A stretch of 64,000 nt of DNA from Gymnorhina tibicen (lineage: Eukaryota > Chordata > Aves > Passeriformes > Artamidae): NCBI GenBank assembly GCA_013399875.1, contig VXAZ01007509.1, forward strand, positions 444,351 through 508,350, written 5' to 3'. How positions within the stretch are numbered: position 1 is the stretch's first letter; the number at the start of each line of letters is the position of its first letter. Shown piece by piece: positions 38,601-50,500 of this stretch. The position numbers were made by a program, and so were the translations under genes. Under the pieces are notes generated by a model that saw only the letters and a program-made list of their open reading frames with translations, ran no database searches and had not been told where the DNA came from.

Positions 38601-40111
38601 CCTGAACTGGCAAAGGAAATGCAATGGGAATCAAAGTTTGTAGCACAAAAGGGAAGTGTCTTATCCCCCTCATCAAGGGATGAGCTCTTCACACATGGCA
38701 GAAGGAGCACTGCTGCTGCCCTCGGCACAGACACGCTGAGTTACAGTGATCTGTTTTAGACATCTGTGGAACAGAAGATTCAAGAGACAAAACTGTGAGT
38801 GGATCACTCATATAAAATGTATTTGTTACATTTGATACAGAATACAAACTTACTAAAATTGTAGCTGAAGTTCAAAACACAAGTTATCTGGGTCTGCAAA
38901 AGTATTTCATCCATGCCTTTAAAAGATACAAACTAGTAAAATCTGAAGGCAGAGTGACATAATTTACTCTGCACATATGGAAATGTAAAGAGAGAAACTA
39001 CCCATTGTGAAGGTTACAATACAGCATTTACCGGTATGGTGGGCATATCCTCTTAGCACTTAAATTAGCAAAAACAATGAAAAGACCCCTAGATTAACTT
39101 CCATTCTGAGTGTTTCATCACATTAAACTTGAATTTATTTTGCTCTGTTTTGAATTCCTTGACCCAGATAAAAATTCCAGTAACTGGTTTCACAAAAGCC
39201 TCAGTAAGGCATAGAGAACAGGAACCATTGTTTTTATATCATAGTTTCGCAAACAGATGGACATGTCCTTGAATGAAACTAATGGGAATAACAAGCATTG
39301 TCTTCTGGGAATATTTAACATGGAGATTTTAAGCTGATCTCCAAGAACACAGCTATGTGTCAGGTACTGTTTTCTGTTTCTACACATAATACTGCATATG
39401 TGTGCCGGGCTATGGTGGAGTAGTTTACTCTCATACTCCCTTACCTAAAATGGTACTTAGTGGTTTAGATCTGGACCCATTTTATAACACCATCATTCTT
39501 TTCACTTTACAATTCAGTTTTAATAAGGGGTTTGCAGAGGTGGAGGTACCTGGGGTGTGTAAGGCAATGTGGGAGAGGAAGCTGGAAGGGAGCAGGTAGA
39601 GTTTTTGGTTCCTCCCAGGAGCAAAGATGACAGCTGGGATTTGTGTGCCTAAGGAGTGTCTAATGCAGGAATGCTCACCAGCAAAGTGCCATGCCACAGG
39701 CTACGGCATAAGACATTGAGAAATGAAAGGAATAAAACCATGTAAAATCTGCAAGCTACTTCAAATTTAAGGAAAGAAAACTTTGCCTGACTTACACAAA
39801 ACACTTACAAAAACAAGCCTTAAACAAAAGGATTTTTGGAAGTATTCTCAATAGATTCAAATGGCATGTTTCCAAAGTGTCTTTTGAAAATAAGGAAGGG
39901 CAGATTTATTGAAAGGTGCCTGTAGGGGGAGGTGGTTGCCCGGGAGATTGGCAGTAAACATTTCATCTCCGGGTCACCAGCTCAAGCCAGCTCTGCTCGC
40001 TAGTGGTCAAAAGCCTACTGTATTATTGTCATTAGGAAAGGACATGAATCATTCCAGAGTCTGTGGAGACATGAAAATGTCTGGTTCAATAACATATATA
40101 AATTCTTTTCT
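35679..40111. other. Unique non-coding sequence
   Basis: No gene is recognised. Contents are one small minisatellite at 37811-37867 (listed) and otherwise unique sequence. The 37975-38740 part is somewhat GC-richer and carries short overlapping frames of no recognised identity. Confidence 0.6.
37811..37867 (+). repeat. Minisatellite, 2.5 copies of a 23-bp unit
   Basis: Two full copies and one partial copy of a purine-rich 23-base unit beginning AAGCCACAAAGAGAGCCAG stand head to tail with no mismatch between copies. Perfect identity implies a recent duplication or ongoing length change. A 68-codon plus frame runs through it and would encode Lys/Arg-rich repeats, but nothing else suggests it is translated. 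Confidence 0.9.
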
Positions 40112-40203
40112 TAGAATGCTTCTGGGGATGCACAAGCAGGGCCAGGATTTGGACTTGATGATCCTTGTGGGTTCCAACTCAGCATATTCAGTGATTCTGT
40201 GAC
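40112..40203 (+). mobile_element. CR1 LINE 3' tail (about 90 bp)
   Basis: The words GCCAGGATTTGGACTTGATG, ATCCTTGTGGGTTCC and AACTCAGCATATTC followed by AGTGATTCTGTGA are those of an avian CR1 subfamily 3' end in sense orientation. It is a different subfamily from the copies at 34603 and 56489, which have an AGGTCTTTT-type ending. No coding content. Confidence 0.85.
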
Positions 40204-40294
40204 TTTCTGAATGTCTATACAAATACTAGTCTAGAAAATACTAGTCATTTTTATTTAAAAAATAAACTTATTAACTACACAAAATATCCATAAG

Positions 40295-40374
40295 TTTTCC
40301 CTTCCCTTCCCTTCCCTTCCCTTCCTTTCCCTTCCCTTCCCTTCCTTTCCCTTCCCTTCCCTTTCCTCTTTCTC
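40295..40374 (+). repeat. (CCCTT)n microsatellite, 80-nt uninterrupted pyrimidine tract
   Basis: Every base from 40295 to 40374 on the plus strand is C or T, mainly TTCCC units with occasional TTTCC. A purine-free tract with local mirror symmetry is a candidate for intramolecular triplex (H-DNA). A looser C/T-rich extension continues to about 40458. It lies about 90 bp after the CR1 tail and may be unrelated to it. Confidence 0.95.
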
Positions 40375-40459
40375 ACATCCTCTCATTTTGTCATTCTTTC
40401 ATTTGCTCATTCTTTCTCTCTTTCTCTGTTTCCTCTTGTCTTCTCTCTTTCTTTCCTTT

Positions 40460-42507
40460 TAAAGAATAATTTCAATTTACTTATGAAGTCACTTAAAGAA
40501 GACATAAAATTTTAAAGGAAGCTTTTATCATCTGTTTTCTTTTAAAGTATAGCAGGCCATTGGAATTTTAGGAAAAAAAAACATGTTTGGGACCATTTTT
40601 CTACTAGAAAAACAATAATAAACAAGGCACTAAACAAAATGTTTTGCAGCAGCCACTGTCTGAAGCATATTGCAGCAAGGAATGATATGCTAAAAGGAAA
40701 CTTGATCAGATTTGATTCCGGGTGATGTCTTTCTTTAATCCACTGGAGAAGAGAACAAAGCTTGAATGATTTTTATTTAATAACAAACAGACAATAATAT
40801 CAATAGTGCTTCCCATTTAACTTTTGGCAACCATTAATATGTGCTGTGCACATACCCAAGAAAAAGAGACATTTTCCCCATTTGGTTGGTTTCATCTTTT
40901 GAAGCATGTCTCCACCAAAAAGCAGATTTCAATTTCCTTCGGGGACCACAAAATACCCAGCTCTTTTCCTCTCCCTCACTGTGGTTAGAAGTTTATTTTT
41001 CAGTTGTGGTAAGTGCTTTGCACCATATTTATCTGCATGTTGTTTGTTTTAGGAGTGGAGCACAGAACATACAGACTTCTACCAGGGGAAAGACTAACAA
41101 GCAAAAGACTGTACAGAAATATTTTAATGAAATTGTTATGGGTAACCATACTGGTTGAATCACAAAGTCTGCAAGAGTCTCTAGACCGTAACTGAGGAGC
41201 TGCTTCAGCAAGAAAAATGTGTCTGAGGCTTGCACACAGGCCCAACCAACAGTGAAGCTGGGCTGCCCTTTTTTTTTTACCTAACCCCAGGCAAGTCACT
41301 TCCCTTTACAGAAGCTTTGTCCTCCTAAGGGATATTTGCTACATACTTTCTACCCATACTTCTCTCAGTGGCCTTACACATGCACAGTGCTCCCGCACTC
41401 TTTTATACTGGTGCAATGGCAAATAATGGACATGGACAGTGGGTTAAAGTGTTAAATCTCATGGAAAGTAGGCAAGCTGTCCTAGGAAGACTCTGAGCTT
41501 CTGTAATTTGTGTGGTGATTCTACCGGCAATTTCAATAACTCCCATACACTTCTAATTGATTTGCAGTTATGCAAGCCTAGATAGGATTTGGCCTTCTTT
41601 AGGAGGACATCAGAGAGATAGTTGTGGAAGTGATCACTGTGTAGTGAGATGAAGAGGTTTGTCATCTTCTTTTACGCTATGTAGTCTGAGGCAAAGAGAG
41701 AAAAGAAATCAACATTAAAATGTTTGTTAAATACATTCACTTACATATGCCCATTTTTCACATTACTATATTTTTGTCCCTGAAGATTTATCTGCATGAA
41801 TGGAGAATAAATGTTGTAAGGTTTCTCTAAGTAAAGTCTCAGCAGTTTGAGAAAGAAGATGTTAATTAACTGCGTATCTTTAATTATTATGAACATCTCT
41901 TTACTGCAATCACTCCATAAACAGTTGAATGGGATGACCCAGAAGATGTTTTCATCTGAAAGCAAGAAAGAAGCAGAAAAAAATTCTGATATATCCATGT
42001 AAAACTCACAAGGAAAGATGTGCATGTTTCTTGTTTGCATGTAGAAAATATATATTTCTTGTTTCTTGATTTGTCAGGTTTGTTTTATACAGTTTTGTTT
42101 TGAATTTGCTCCCTCAGACCCTGGCCTTTATTTTCGATGTAAACATTGGCAAATTTTGCAGCTGTAGTGATTGTGATTCCAGTTTCCTTACAGTACCACT
42201 CCTTCATCTCCTGGTAATATCATGTTGAATCAGAATAAAATCAGTATGCCTCAGTCTTGTCACAGCATCCCTCTTATATATCACTACTCTTTTTCTGAAG
42301 TGGCTGAATTCCAAATGCATTTTTTATGAAAATGTATTTTTGCATCTTTTTCCAGAAATCCTACCCTGTCTGGTTGTTGAAGTTGTCTTTCATCTTTACC
42401 TTTTCTGCCCTTCCTGAGTTATTTCAACTGTCTTGCAAACAGTACCAAAGATTCTTTGCCTTCCATATTTGCCCATGTAGGTATTGTCCTCATGCAGAAC
42501 TGCTTTA
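40460..42507. other. Unique non-coding sequence
   Basis: No gene is recognised. A weak MIR-like antisense word (GGCAAGTCACTTCCC and following bases) occurs at about 41290-41340 after a T-run. The rest is AT-rich unique sequence. Confidence 0.55.
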
Positions 42508-42744
42508 GGCAGCATCACCAGCAGGTCAAGGGAGGTGATCCTTCATTTCTGCTCAGTGCTGATGGGTGCTGGGTCCAGTTCCAGGCTCCCCCCTACATGA
42601 GAGACAGGAACATCCTGCAGCCAGTCCAGCAAAGGGCACCAAACTGGCTGGGGGCTGTATTATAGGGCTTTGGAGGAGAGGCTGAGGGAGGCTGGACAGC
42701 TCAGTGTTAGGAGGAGAAGCCTCAGTGGGATCTTCAACACTTGG
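42508..42744 (+). mobile_element. CR1 LINE internal fragment, both ends missing
   Basis: Sense-orientation CR1 sequence is recognised from GCAGCATCACCAGCAGGTCA, through TCCAGTTCCAGGCTCC and GAGAGACAGGAACATC, to GGAGAGGCTGAGGGAGG and ATCTTCAACACTT. In full-length CR1 this lies 3' of the reverse transcriptase core. Unlike normal CR1 insertions it lacks the ATTCTATG 3' tail, so the 3' end was lost after insertion. Small indels break any frame. Confidence 0.85.
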
Positions 42745-42968
42745 AGTTGCCTTTTCACATCAAGAAACTATACATTAAAAATGAACATAATTTCATAGTT
42801 AAGAAGAAAATAAGGCAGCAGACATGTCACAGCAGTCTGCTGAGGTTTTCAATGGCTGCAAGAATTGTGTGAATCAAAGAGCAACAAAGTGAGTATCTAA
42901 ATCTGGGGAAAGTGTGGTATTTGTTTCATCAATAAATGCAGCCCACTATTTATGTGCAGTGTAATTTA

Positions 42969-43297
42969 ATAGAATCATAGAATGGTTTGGCTTGAAAGGT
43001 CATCTTGTTCCACCTCTCCTGCCATGGGCACAGACCCCTTCCACCAGACCAGGCTGTTCAAAGCCCCACGTCCAACCCGGCCTTGAACCCTTCAGGGATG
43101 GAGCATCCACAGCTTCTCTGGGCACGGTATGCCAGAGTCTCACCACCCTCACAGGAAGGAATTTCTAAATCTATCCTCTTTCAGATTAAAGACATTGCCC
43201 CTCATCTCACTACTACACACCCTGATAAAGCATCTCTTCCCATCTTTCCTGTAGACCCCCTTTAAGTACTGGAGGTCTGCTAGAAGGACTTTCCAAC
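42969..43297 (-). mobile_element. CR1 LINE 3' fragment, antisense
   Basis: It begins on the plus strand with ATAGAATCATAGAATGG, the reverse of the CR1 tail, and continues CTGCCATGGGCACAGACCC, CAGACCAGGCTGTTCAAAGC, CCTTGAACCCTTCAGGGATG and TTTCCTGTAGACCCCC. It is 5'-truncated. It faces the sense fragment at 42508-42744 across about 220 bp, forming an inverted pair of the same repeat family, although the two pieces cover largely different parts of the element. The 86-codon plus frame here is antisense to the repeat and not a gene. Confidence 0.92.
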
Positions 43298-43401
43298 AGG
43301 AGGTGAATTTGTTCCATTGAAAATGGGGTCTTTTTGTCCATAGCTGAGAAAACTTTTGCTTTCATTAATTTTTGGCACATGGAAGATTTTGGAAGAAAAT
43401 A

Positions 43402-43421
43402 TTCTATTTAATTAAATAGAA
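43402..43421. repeat. 20-bp perfect palindrome
   Basis: TTCTATTTAATTAAATAGAA equals its own reverse complement across all 20 bases. The centre TTTAATTAAA is a homeodomain-type palindromic core shared with 1329-1346. It lies about 105 bp beyond the 5' end of the antisense CR1 fragment. Confidence 0.9.
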
Positions 43422-44225
43422 CAACAAATAAAATGCGTGAATGAAAATAGATGGGCAATTAAACGGACATTAACTGACAGGGCTCTATGGCATTTTTCAA
43501 ATCTACAATCCAGTTCATTTTCCCTGACTTGTTTTTTTGGTTTGAGTTTTGGGGGTTTGTTTTATTTTTTTTTTTCCCACGTACTTGCATGTGTGTATTG
43601 GTACTTTGCATTAGCCTGCAAAGAAATGTCATTTTTAAAACTGAAAGAATGGAATTTTAACAGCTGTACTAAATCTAACAAAAGCCATATTCCACAAAGC
43701 ACTTTCATCTAGATCCCTGTTTAAGCAGCATTGAGAAGTACTAAGGGTTTATGGAAGCAAAGATGAAATTAACAGATTTTTGAGGGGGGAGGGTGTGATT
43801 AAAAATGAATCACATAAAACAGCCTTTACAGGGTTTGCAAAATTATTTTTCAGGAAAATTCCCACTGATACCAATGAAAGCCTTGACTGAGTGTAGACTG
43901 AACTAATATTAAGAAATGCCTACAGTAATGCCAGAAGCTTTTTACTGCAAGCCTATAACATACTCTGTAACATACTGGTTTAGAGCCATTCGCAAGTTTT
44001 TAAAACCTGCATTTAAAATAGAGATTATTTTGCAATACCTAGTTTCATGTCAGAGGGAGTTTAGGAAAGTTTCATGCTAAATTGTGGCACATCATCATTA
44101 ATGCTAAAACTGAACCCCTTTTTTTCTTTCACTTTGTTATGTAAACTTGTACCACTGTGCTTCTTAGTCATAATGTTAAAAAAAAGTCCCCTGTCAACGA
44201 GAAGCTTAACTGAACCAGTCAGAGC
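43422..44225. other. Unique non-coding sequence
   Basis: AT-rich sequence with a T-run at about 43561-43577. Near 43858-43905 the order of words resembles a decayed ancient amniote repeat containing CCCATTGA and GCCTGAGTAAGG. No gene is recognised. Confidence 0.5.
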
Positions 44226-44289
44226 AGTGACTCTTGCACGATTCCAGCTTACTGAGCTCTCCCCAGCTTTCCCAGCTGCTGATCCCAGA

Positions 44290-44540
44290 GCACCCATCAG
44301 CACAAAGCGGCCGTGTTGTAGAGCTCCCCTCAGGTGCGGGCTCACCGCCAGTGTGCTCAGGTTCAGGTGCGAGGTTTGTGTGGGAGGCTCGGCAGGAGCA
44401 CGGCGCTTCCCGTCAGGAGTGTTCAGCAGGAGGAGGCAGCAGAACCACGCTGACCTGCCCCGAGGTGAGTGCACTTCCCCCAGGGCACAGGGATGTACAG
44501 AGAGCCACGGCCGATGCCAGGCACAGTGAGGCTGTCCCGT
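44290..44540 (+). promoter_or_regulatory. CpG-dense patch ending in a strong splice donor
   Basis: About 14 CpG dinucleotides occur in roughly 240 bases of clearly elevated GC, isolated in AT-rich DNA. A consensus donor, GAG then GTGAGT, is at 44465-44470. Acceptor-like pyrimidine-AG words also occur upstream at 44262-44290, so the stretch could be a first exon or an internal exon on the plus strand. Long frames overlap here on both strands (173 codons minus, 172 and 151 plus), which CpG-rich, stop-poor sequence produces by chance. None contains a domain I recognise. Transcription is inference. Confidence 0.3.
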
Positions 44541-47500
44541 GCTATGCTGCAACTCTGCATGAAATGGCAACTTGGGTTTCAAATAGCCCAGCTTTGGGCT
44601 TTAATCTAGGGTTTGTTTACACACAACCCTCCAGCTCATTACAACACCAGTTGGGACATAACCTGGGGCTTTCCTGCTCGGGAAAATGGTACATGGTTTC
44701 CAGCAGGGAACCCGTCAGCTGCTATCAACTCTGCGTTAAGCAAAGATGCTGAATAATGTAAGTACTGTCAATGTTGACAGGTCAACGAAAGCAAGTGGTC
44801 TACAACCTAGCCAGCCCAAAGAGACCTGTAACTTTAGCTGAAATGGCTGCAAGCAGGAAGAGCTTCAATAGCAATGATGGGGATATTCTGGTAGTCAGCT
44901 ATTTTTGCAGTGTAGCGGTTACTACATACACATCTAAAATGTGTACAGACATTCACATAGCTTTTTAGCAAACACATGATACCATATCTTGGAAGTATTT
45001 TTGTATGGACACATTGACTATTGAGTTCTGGATCTTAGCTGCAGGGTGCTATACCCATTGCTTGATGTTTGGCCAGTATTCTGCTGCCTGTCAGACTGCC
45101 TGAATGAAGGAAATTTGAGTAATGAGTCTGATATCAAGTTAAATTTGTAGCAAGGAGGGGGTCTCATGTCTCCAGCTAATGGGAGTGTTAGCCCTGGGAG
45201 AAAAAATCATTTCCATCTCCCGGGAATCCCAACTCCATGCCAATGCCTTCTCTGCAAGACCAGCATTGTCTCAAGCACTGATTCTAATCAGAGACCAACG
45301 CAGAGTCTCCCTTGTTCATGCCCAGCTCCCTTTATCCAGCAGCTCTCTTAAAGCAGCTAACAGTGTCAGTAGCCTGTGCTGTTAGCATGAAGTCTTTGCC
45401 TGCACAAAGGCCATGTGTAGGGTGTACACTGGGAACAGACCTTTTGCCTAAAGGGCCCCAGATCTCTCTTGTGGACTTCTAGGGCTTTCTACCATGACAA
45501 TAGCAGTCCCTTATTGTCAGTCACAGCTACTTAGCTCTTTTTGACATTACTTCTTTGCTTCAGGACTCACCCTGCAATGAGAAGATAGGATGACATGTGC
45601 TTTCCAACAGAATCAAGGAAAATTTAAATGGAGACCCCTGAACAAGTAGTGTGTATTATAAAGTTGCGAGTTTCAGTACACTCCCCATTACTTCTCTGAC
45701 TTAATGGTCCTGGGACAAACTTTTCCTGAGACCCTTCCAGCAAAGAAGCAGACAATTCACCGAAGTCAATAGAAAGTATTACCGATCAAAACCTGCTGAG
45801 GGTACGGGATTATTCCCCTCATCTGACTGAGAGGAAGCAGCTATTAAGCAGCACCAGGAACAAGTTAAAAGAGCCAAGTAAAGGTGTGATTGCCTGGTAC
45901 AATTAATTGTCATTTCACCTTCTGGAGTGCCAGGGTAAATGCTATGTCAAGAGGGCAATAGTCTATATCCCCCCTGTATAAAGAGAACAACTACCTTAAA
46001 TACAAAGCAGCAGCATCACGCTCAGTATCTCCTGCTAAAATTGAGAGAAAATGAGGTTATCCAACTTTTGTTACTTATTCTGGAATTTGGCCAAGTTAAC
46101 AAGGTTAATCTCATTCTTGCCAAATCTGTCACAGGGTATTCATGTGGTCAGCACCTTGGCAGCTACAATGTACACAGCCCCTGTTTAGATAATTCTTTTC
46201 ATACACATACTGTAAGAGGACCTGGCTCTTACGTACAAAGTAATTGTGAACCAGAATGTACTTATTCCATGAGTGCAGCAAAATATTTCTGGAAAATTAT
46301 TTTCTTCCTCCCTGCTAATCGGTTAAAATCGCATGGGATAGCCAGGGTGTACTGCAGATGGAAATAATCAGGAAAATATTCAGTTTCCATAGGAGATTTA
46401 CTTTTTTCCTCAAAGCTTGGAGTTTGATTACTCTTATTTTGATGTTCTCCAATCTGTTACAGCAAAAGATTATCCTTCTCTCCTAAGAACATCTTGATTA
46501 CAAGTTTTGGAGTTTGGGTTTAAATTCACTTGAATTGTTGACTTCTTTAGAGAGGAAACCCATGTCTTGCCCAAAGTGACTCTCCACAGACTTCCACTCG
46601 TAATCAGTGGAATGAAAGTTGCTCCTCCAGCCAATGATTCACAGCCCCCACTTCAGGCTCACACTTTGAATCTGGCAATGACACCAAAATTACGTGTGTA
46701 AGGTGAGGCCAAATGAATTCTTTCCTTTGGTTCTTTCTGATGACTAATGGGCCAACTTATGAGAGATTTGCTGAGGCATCTGTTTGTTTTCAGAGATAAC
46801 GGTTAATATCCAGATAAATGGTTTAGACATGTACAAATAAAGCAGGAAAGTACTGTTCCTCATTGCCACTTTATGCCTGATTGACCCCTGCCTTTTGGCA
46901 AGAAAAAATACCAAGGAGCCACCACAAATCTCCCTGACTATTCCTTGTACCAAAAGGTTGTCCTCATCCTAACCCCCAGACAGAGTGTTCCAGCAAGAAG
47001 GCATTTTGGGGCAAGCTGAGGAAGAGAGACAAAAAGCCTAAAGGAATTTCATACACTGGTGATTTTGTAGAGGGTCATTCCAAAAGGGAAGCCAGCTGGG
47101 GTTACTGGTACTGTACCAAGTGATGCCTATTAGGCCTTAAAAAAAATTCATGTCACTATCATTGGCACAAGGGTATATTTCCCCATTATATTTAATATAA
47201 GCCAGTATAGAGGAAAATGTACAGAGGGGAAGGCATGACAGATGTGAATCACCTCTATTAACTTGCAAAAGTCATGTACATGTGTCAAAACAGCATATTA
47301 AAATGGATTAGCCATTCATACAAATAAGAACAACATGTGCATTTGTTTCAGCTAGGATAAAAATCACAAAGGCAATCAATTCTCATGCAGCACATGCGAA
47401 AAAAAAATCTTGGCACAAAGGACAGTTTAGCCTAAGTGTTCAGATACATGTTTCAAGTACGCATACTATTTTTTTTCAGCTTTCAGGTTACTAGTTTGCT

Positions 47501-50500
47501 CCAGAAGGCCATGAGAAACCACAGCTTGAAGGGAGAAATAATGACTTTACACTCCAAATGTATTCTCTAAAGTCGCTATTTTTTGTCTTGTTTGAACTTT
47601 TTTCCATGTGGATTTGAACCCTATTCACAGAGCCATGCCAAAATGACTTTAAACTGTACAGTAAATACAGTTTTTTGGATTAGAAATTTGTATTTGGGCA
47701 TTTTTTTTCCCTGACTCTTTTTAGCTGAACTTTCACCATATACAGAACTGCCACTTAGCATGCACAGAGCACATTTTCCACCAGTTGGACTCCCACTGTC
47801 ATCCATGCATGACAACCATATTGACAGATAGACTATATTTATTTGACAGGTTTTGGACCAAAAAAGGACATTACAGCTTAGACGAGCGTAAGTATTTTGT
47901 TATTAGCACATAATATTCCCAATAATTTTCCCCCTTACTGGTGTTTTGGTTCAGAGATGACAAGAAGCATCACTTTGCTCATTAGTTCTCACACGCAGCA
48001 GAAATATTTGGTTGTCTGAGAGTACGCAGCCACGTCGCATGAAAAAAGTCCCAAAACAACAGGCTAGAAGAGCATTATATCCCTTGTTAAAGATGTAAGG
48101 TCCAAAATCACCTCCACAAGCTCAGTCCCCCCTTGCCTTACAGCCTTCTGAAAAGTCATCAGATAAAAACATTTTGGGTAGACAAAATCACAGCGGTCAA
48201 ATATCCCTCATTTCCTCTGGCAGCTCAGCATATCCACACATTGCCCACTCTTAAATTAGACCCCAGTGAACTGTTTATTTCAACGGCAATGACAACCTTG
48301 CAGAACTACACCATTGCTTTGGAAAACTATTCAAAAAACCTGTATTTTGGTCACACTTTGGGTTGGTGTCCTTGCAACTGCAAAGATGCTGCCACAGTTG
48401 TCCCATGTTTTCAAGCACAGAAGCGTCCCAGTTTCTCTTCTGAAGTCAGAGCACTTATGCTTTGTGCAAATTCCACTGACACACAGCCCTGACAGCTCAA
48501 GATGACTGCTGGTGGAGACAGGCTGCATGGCAAGGCGAGAGGGAGGCCCCAGGGGTCACTGGTGTTTTTTGTTAAATGTTGGCTCTATTCAGCTCAGGGT
48601 AAACTGGGGGAATGAGATGTAATCACAGTGCCAGGTATCAGGTTATGGCATGCGCAGAGATTGCTGCCCACTGCTGTTGAGCCAAATTAGCTTTGCCACT
48701 GGTATCAATAGAAAAGGGTTTGATTCTCAGGCACCTGGCTGATAATTCACTTGAAATCTTTGAGTTGTTTTCAAATAATGTCTCTTCTCAAATATACAAA
48801 AGTTGGTGACTTTCATGTTTCCCCTTAAATGCCAGAAATTAGGTGAATTAAAAACAACCTCAGCCATCCCTGAGCTTCTTTGCTTTCACATCATTCAAAG
48901 GTGGAGAGAGTTTTCTATTTTAATTAATTGGAGAATAAAAATCAGTATCCAGCTGAGATGTAGGGTCTCTTTTTTCATGTGGAATCAGGGCTCCCACAAA
49001 AAATAGATGTTTGTGCTGGAAATGCCGACTCTGATGAAATCAGAAGACTGTGATCAGGAATGTCAAAATGTTGCGTTAAATCCTTGGGGTTGAAAAGAAG
49101 CCACAACAGTCAAGCGCCTTCTCCCTGGACACCCTCTACACTTCACTGCTCCCCAGTTTCTCCCTTCTTTCTCATGTTTCATGATGTGAGTGTATACGTG
49201 TGTGTGCATACACATATGTGGGAGGGTGCTAAAAAGTGCTCTCATTATGCTCTATTTCCTCTGGTAGTGCCTGCCTTCTTCCCTACTGCCTGCACTGCTG
49301 TGTGTGCCAGCAATATCCATGCACACTCAGTGAATTATGCGGAGTCGCCTCAGAAGCCAAAGGAGGAGGTGACAAATGGTGGACATCTTTCTCTGCCTGA
49401 CAGCATATGCAGAAACAGTCCAGCTGAACAGATTTCCTTCTGTGCTGAGGGGACCAGCAGATTATTTTTGCATTTACTGGCTTGAAAGCTCAGCATTTCA
49501 ATGCCTCACTGACTAGAAAGCTATTGGGTACAAAATCCTGAGAACATAAGAACCGATCCTGGAAAGTGGTGTTTGTGCCTCCCCCTATTTTTCCATCTTC
49601 TTCTTCATCAGGCAAAGAGTATGGGCAATGCTGAAAGGAGAGGTATAATAATGCTGATAATTTATAAGCTGGCAATGTGATGTAGTTTATAAATCAAGCA
49701 ACTGCCATTCAAGTTTCCGAAAATCCCTGTAACAAGTACAATTCCAGCTGAAGTTTTGCCTTCCTCCTGTGTCTTCAGAGAAAGCTCAGCTGGTAATAAA
49801 CAGAAGTGGGCTTTAGATCACAGAGTTGTTCCCTTCATTTCAGGTGGAACCCCAAGGGCAAGAAAGGGGAAAAAAGGAAATACTGCTGCTGCATTAGTCA
49901 TAGTTACAATTCTGTAGTGCCAGCATCAGATAATGACTCATCTTTCAGGATCTGGAATTTTTTTTAACTCTTACAAGAGTTTAATGCCAGTTATTTTACC
50001 TAAAGCAGGATGTGCAGGGGGCAGGAGGAAGGGGCTGTCATTCTGCCAGCAACTGGCATGGGAGCAGACTGCTTGTTCAGGTACTTGCCATTGAATTTCC
50101 TGTCAAAGGCACTCATTTTGCTCTAGAGACCACTCAGTTTTCAGGGGAATGATGTTCTTGGGGTGCATTTCTACATGTGCTAGCCTGCACTGTGCCTCTG
50201 AGGCTTTGTCTTCTCTAGGAAAAAAAAGAATTAGTCCTCTGGGCTTGTTTGCTCAGGGCTCCCTGCCTTAGCTGAAGCATCCCTAGGGGAGTAACCTTCA
50301 TGCTGGCCATAGAGTCTCCACAACTAGCACTATCAGTAATGGTGCTTAAGCTGTGCATTCCCAAAAGGTCCTCATCGCTAACCCTAATGCCAACCCCCTA
50401 AGCAGCAGAGATGCTACAAACCCCTCCTGGGCTGCTCTTGCAGAATTTTGAGCACCCCTAGTTGGTGTAAAGACACCAGCGGATAGGTTTTCCCTCCAAC

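Noticed and set aside
44061..44752. Overlapping frames of 173, 172 and 151 codons treated as genes
   Set aside because: They overlap on opposite strands within a CpG-rich, stop-poor patch and carry no recognisable motifs. At most one could be real and none is supported.
50370..50400. Telomere-like CTAACCCTAA word
   Set aside because: Only about one and a half imperfect units are present; this is not an interstitial telomeric repeat.
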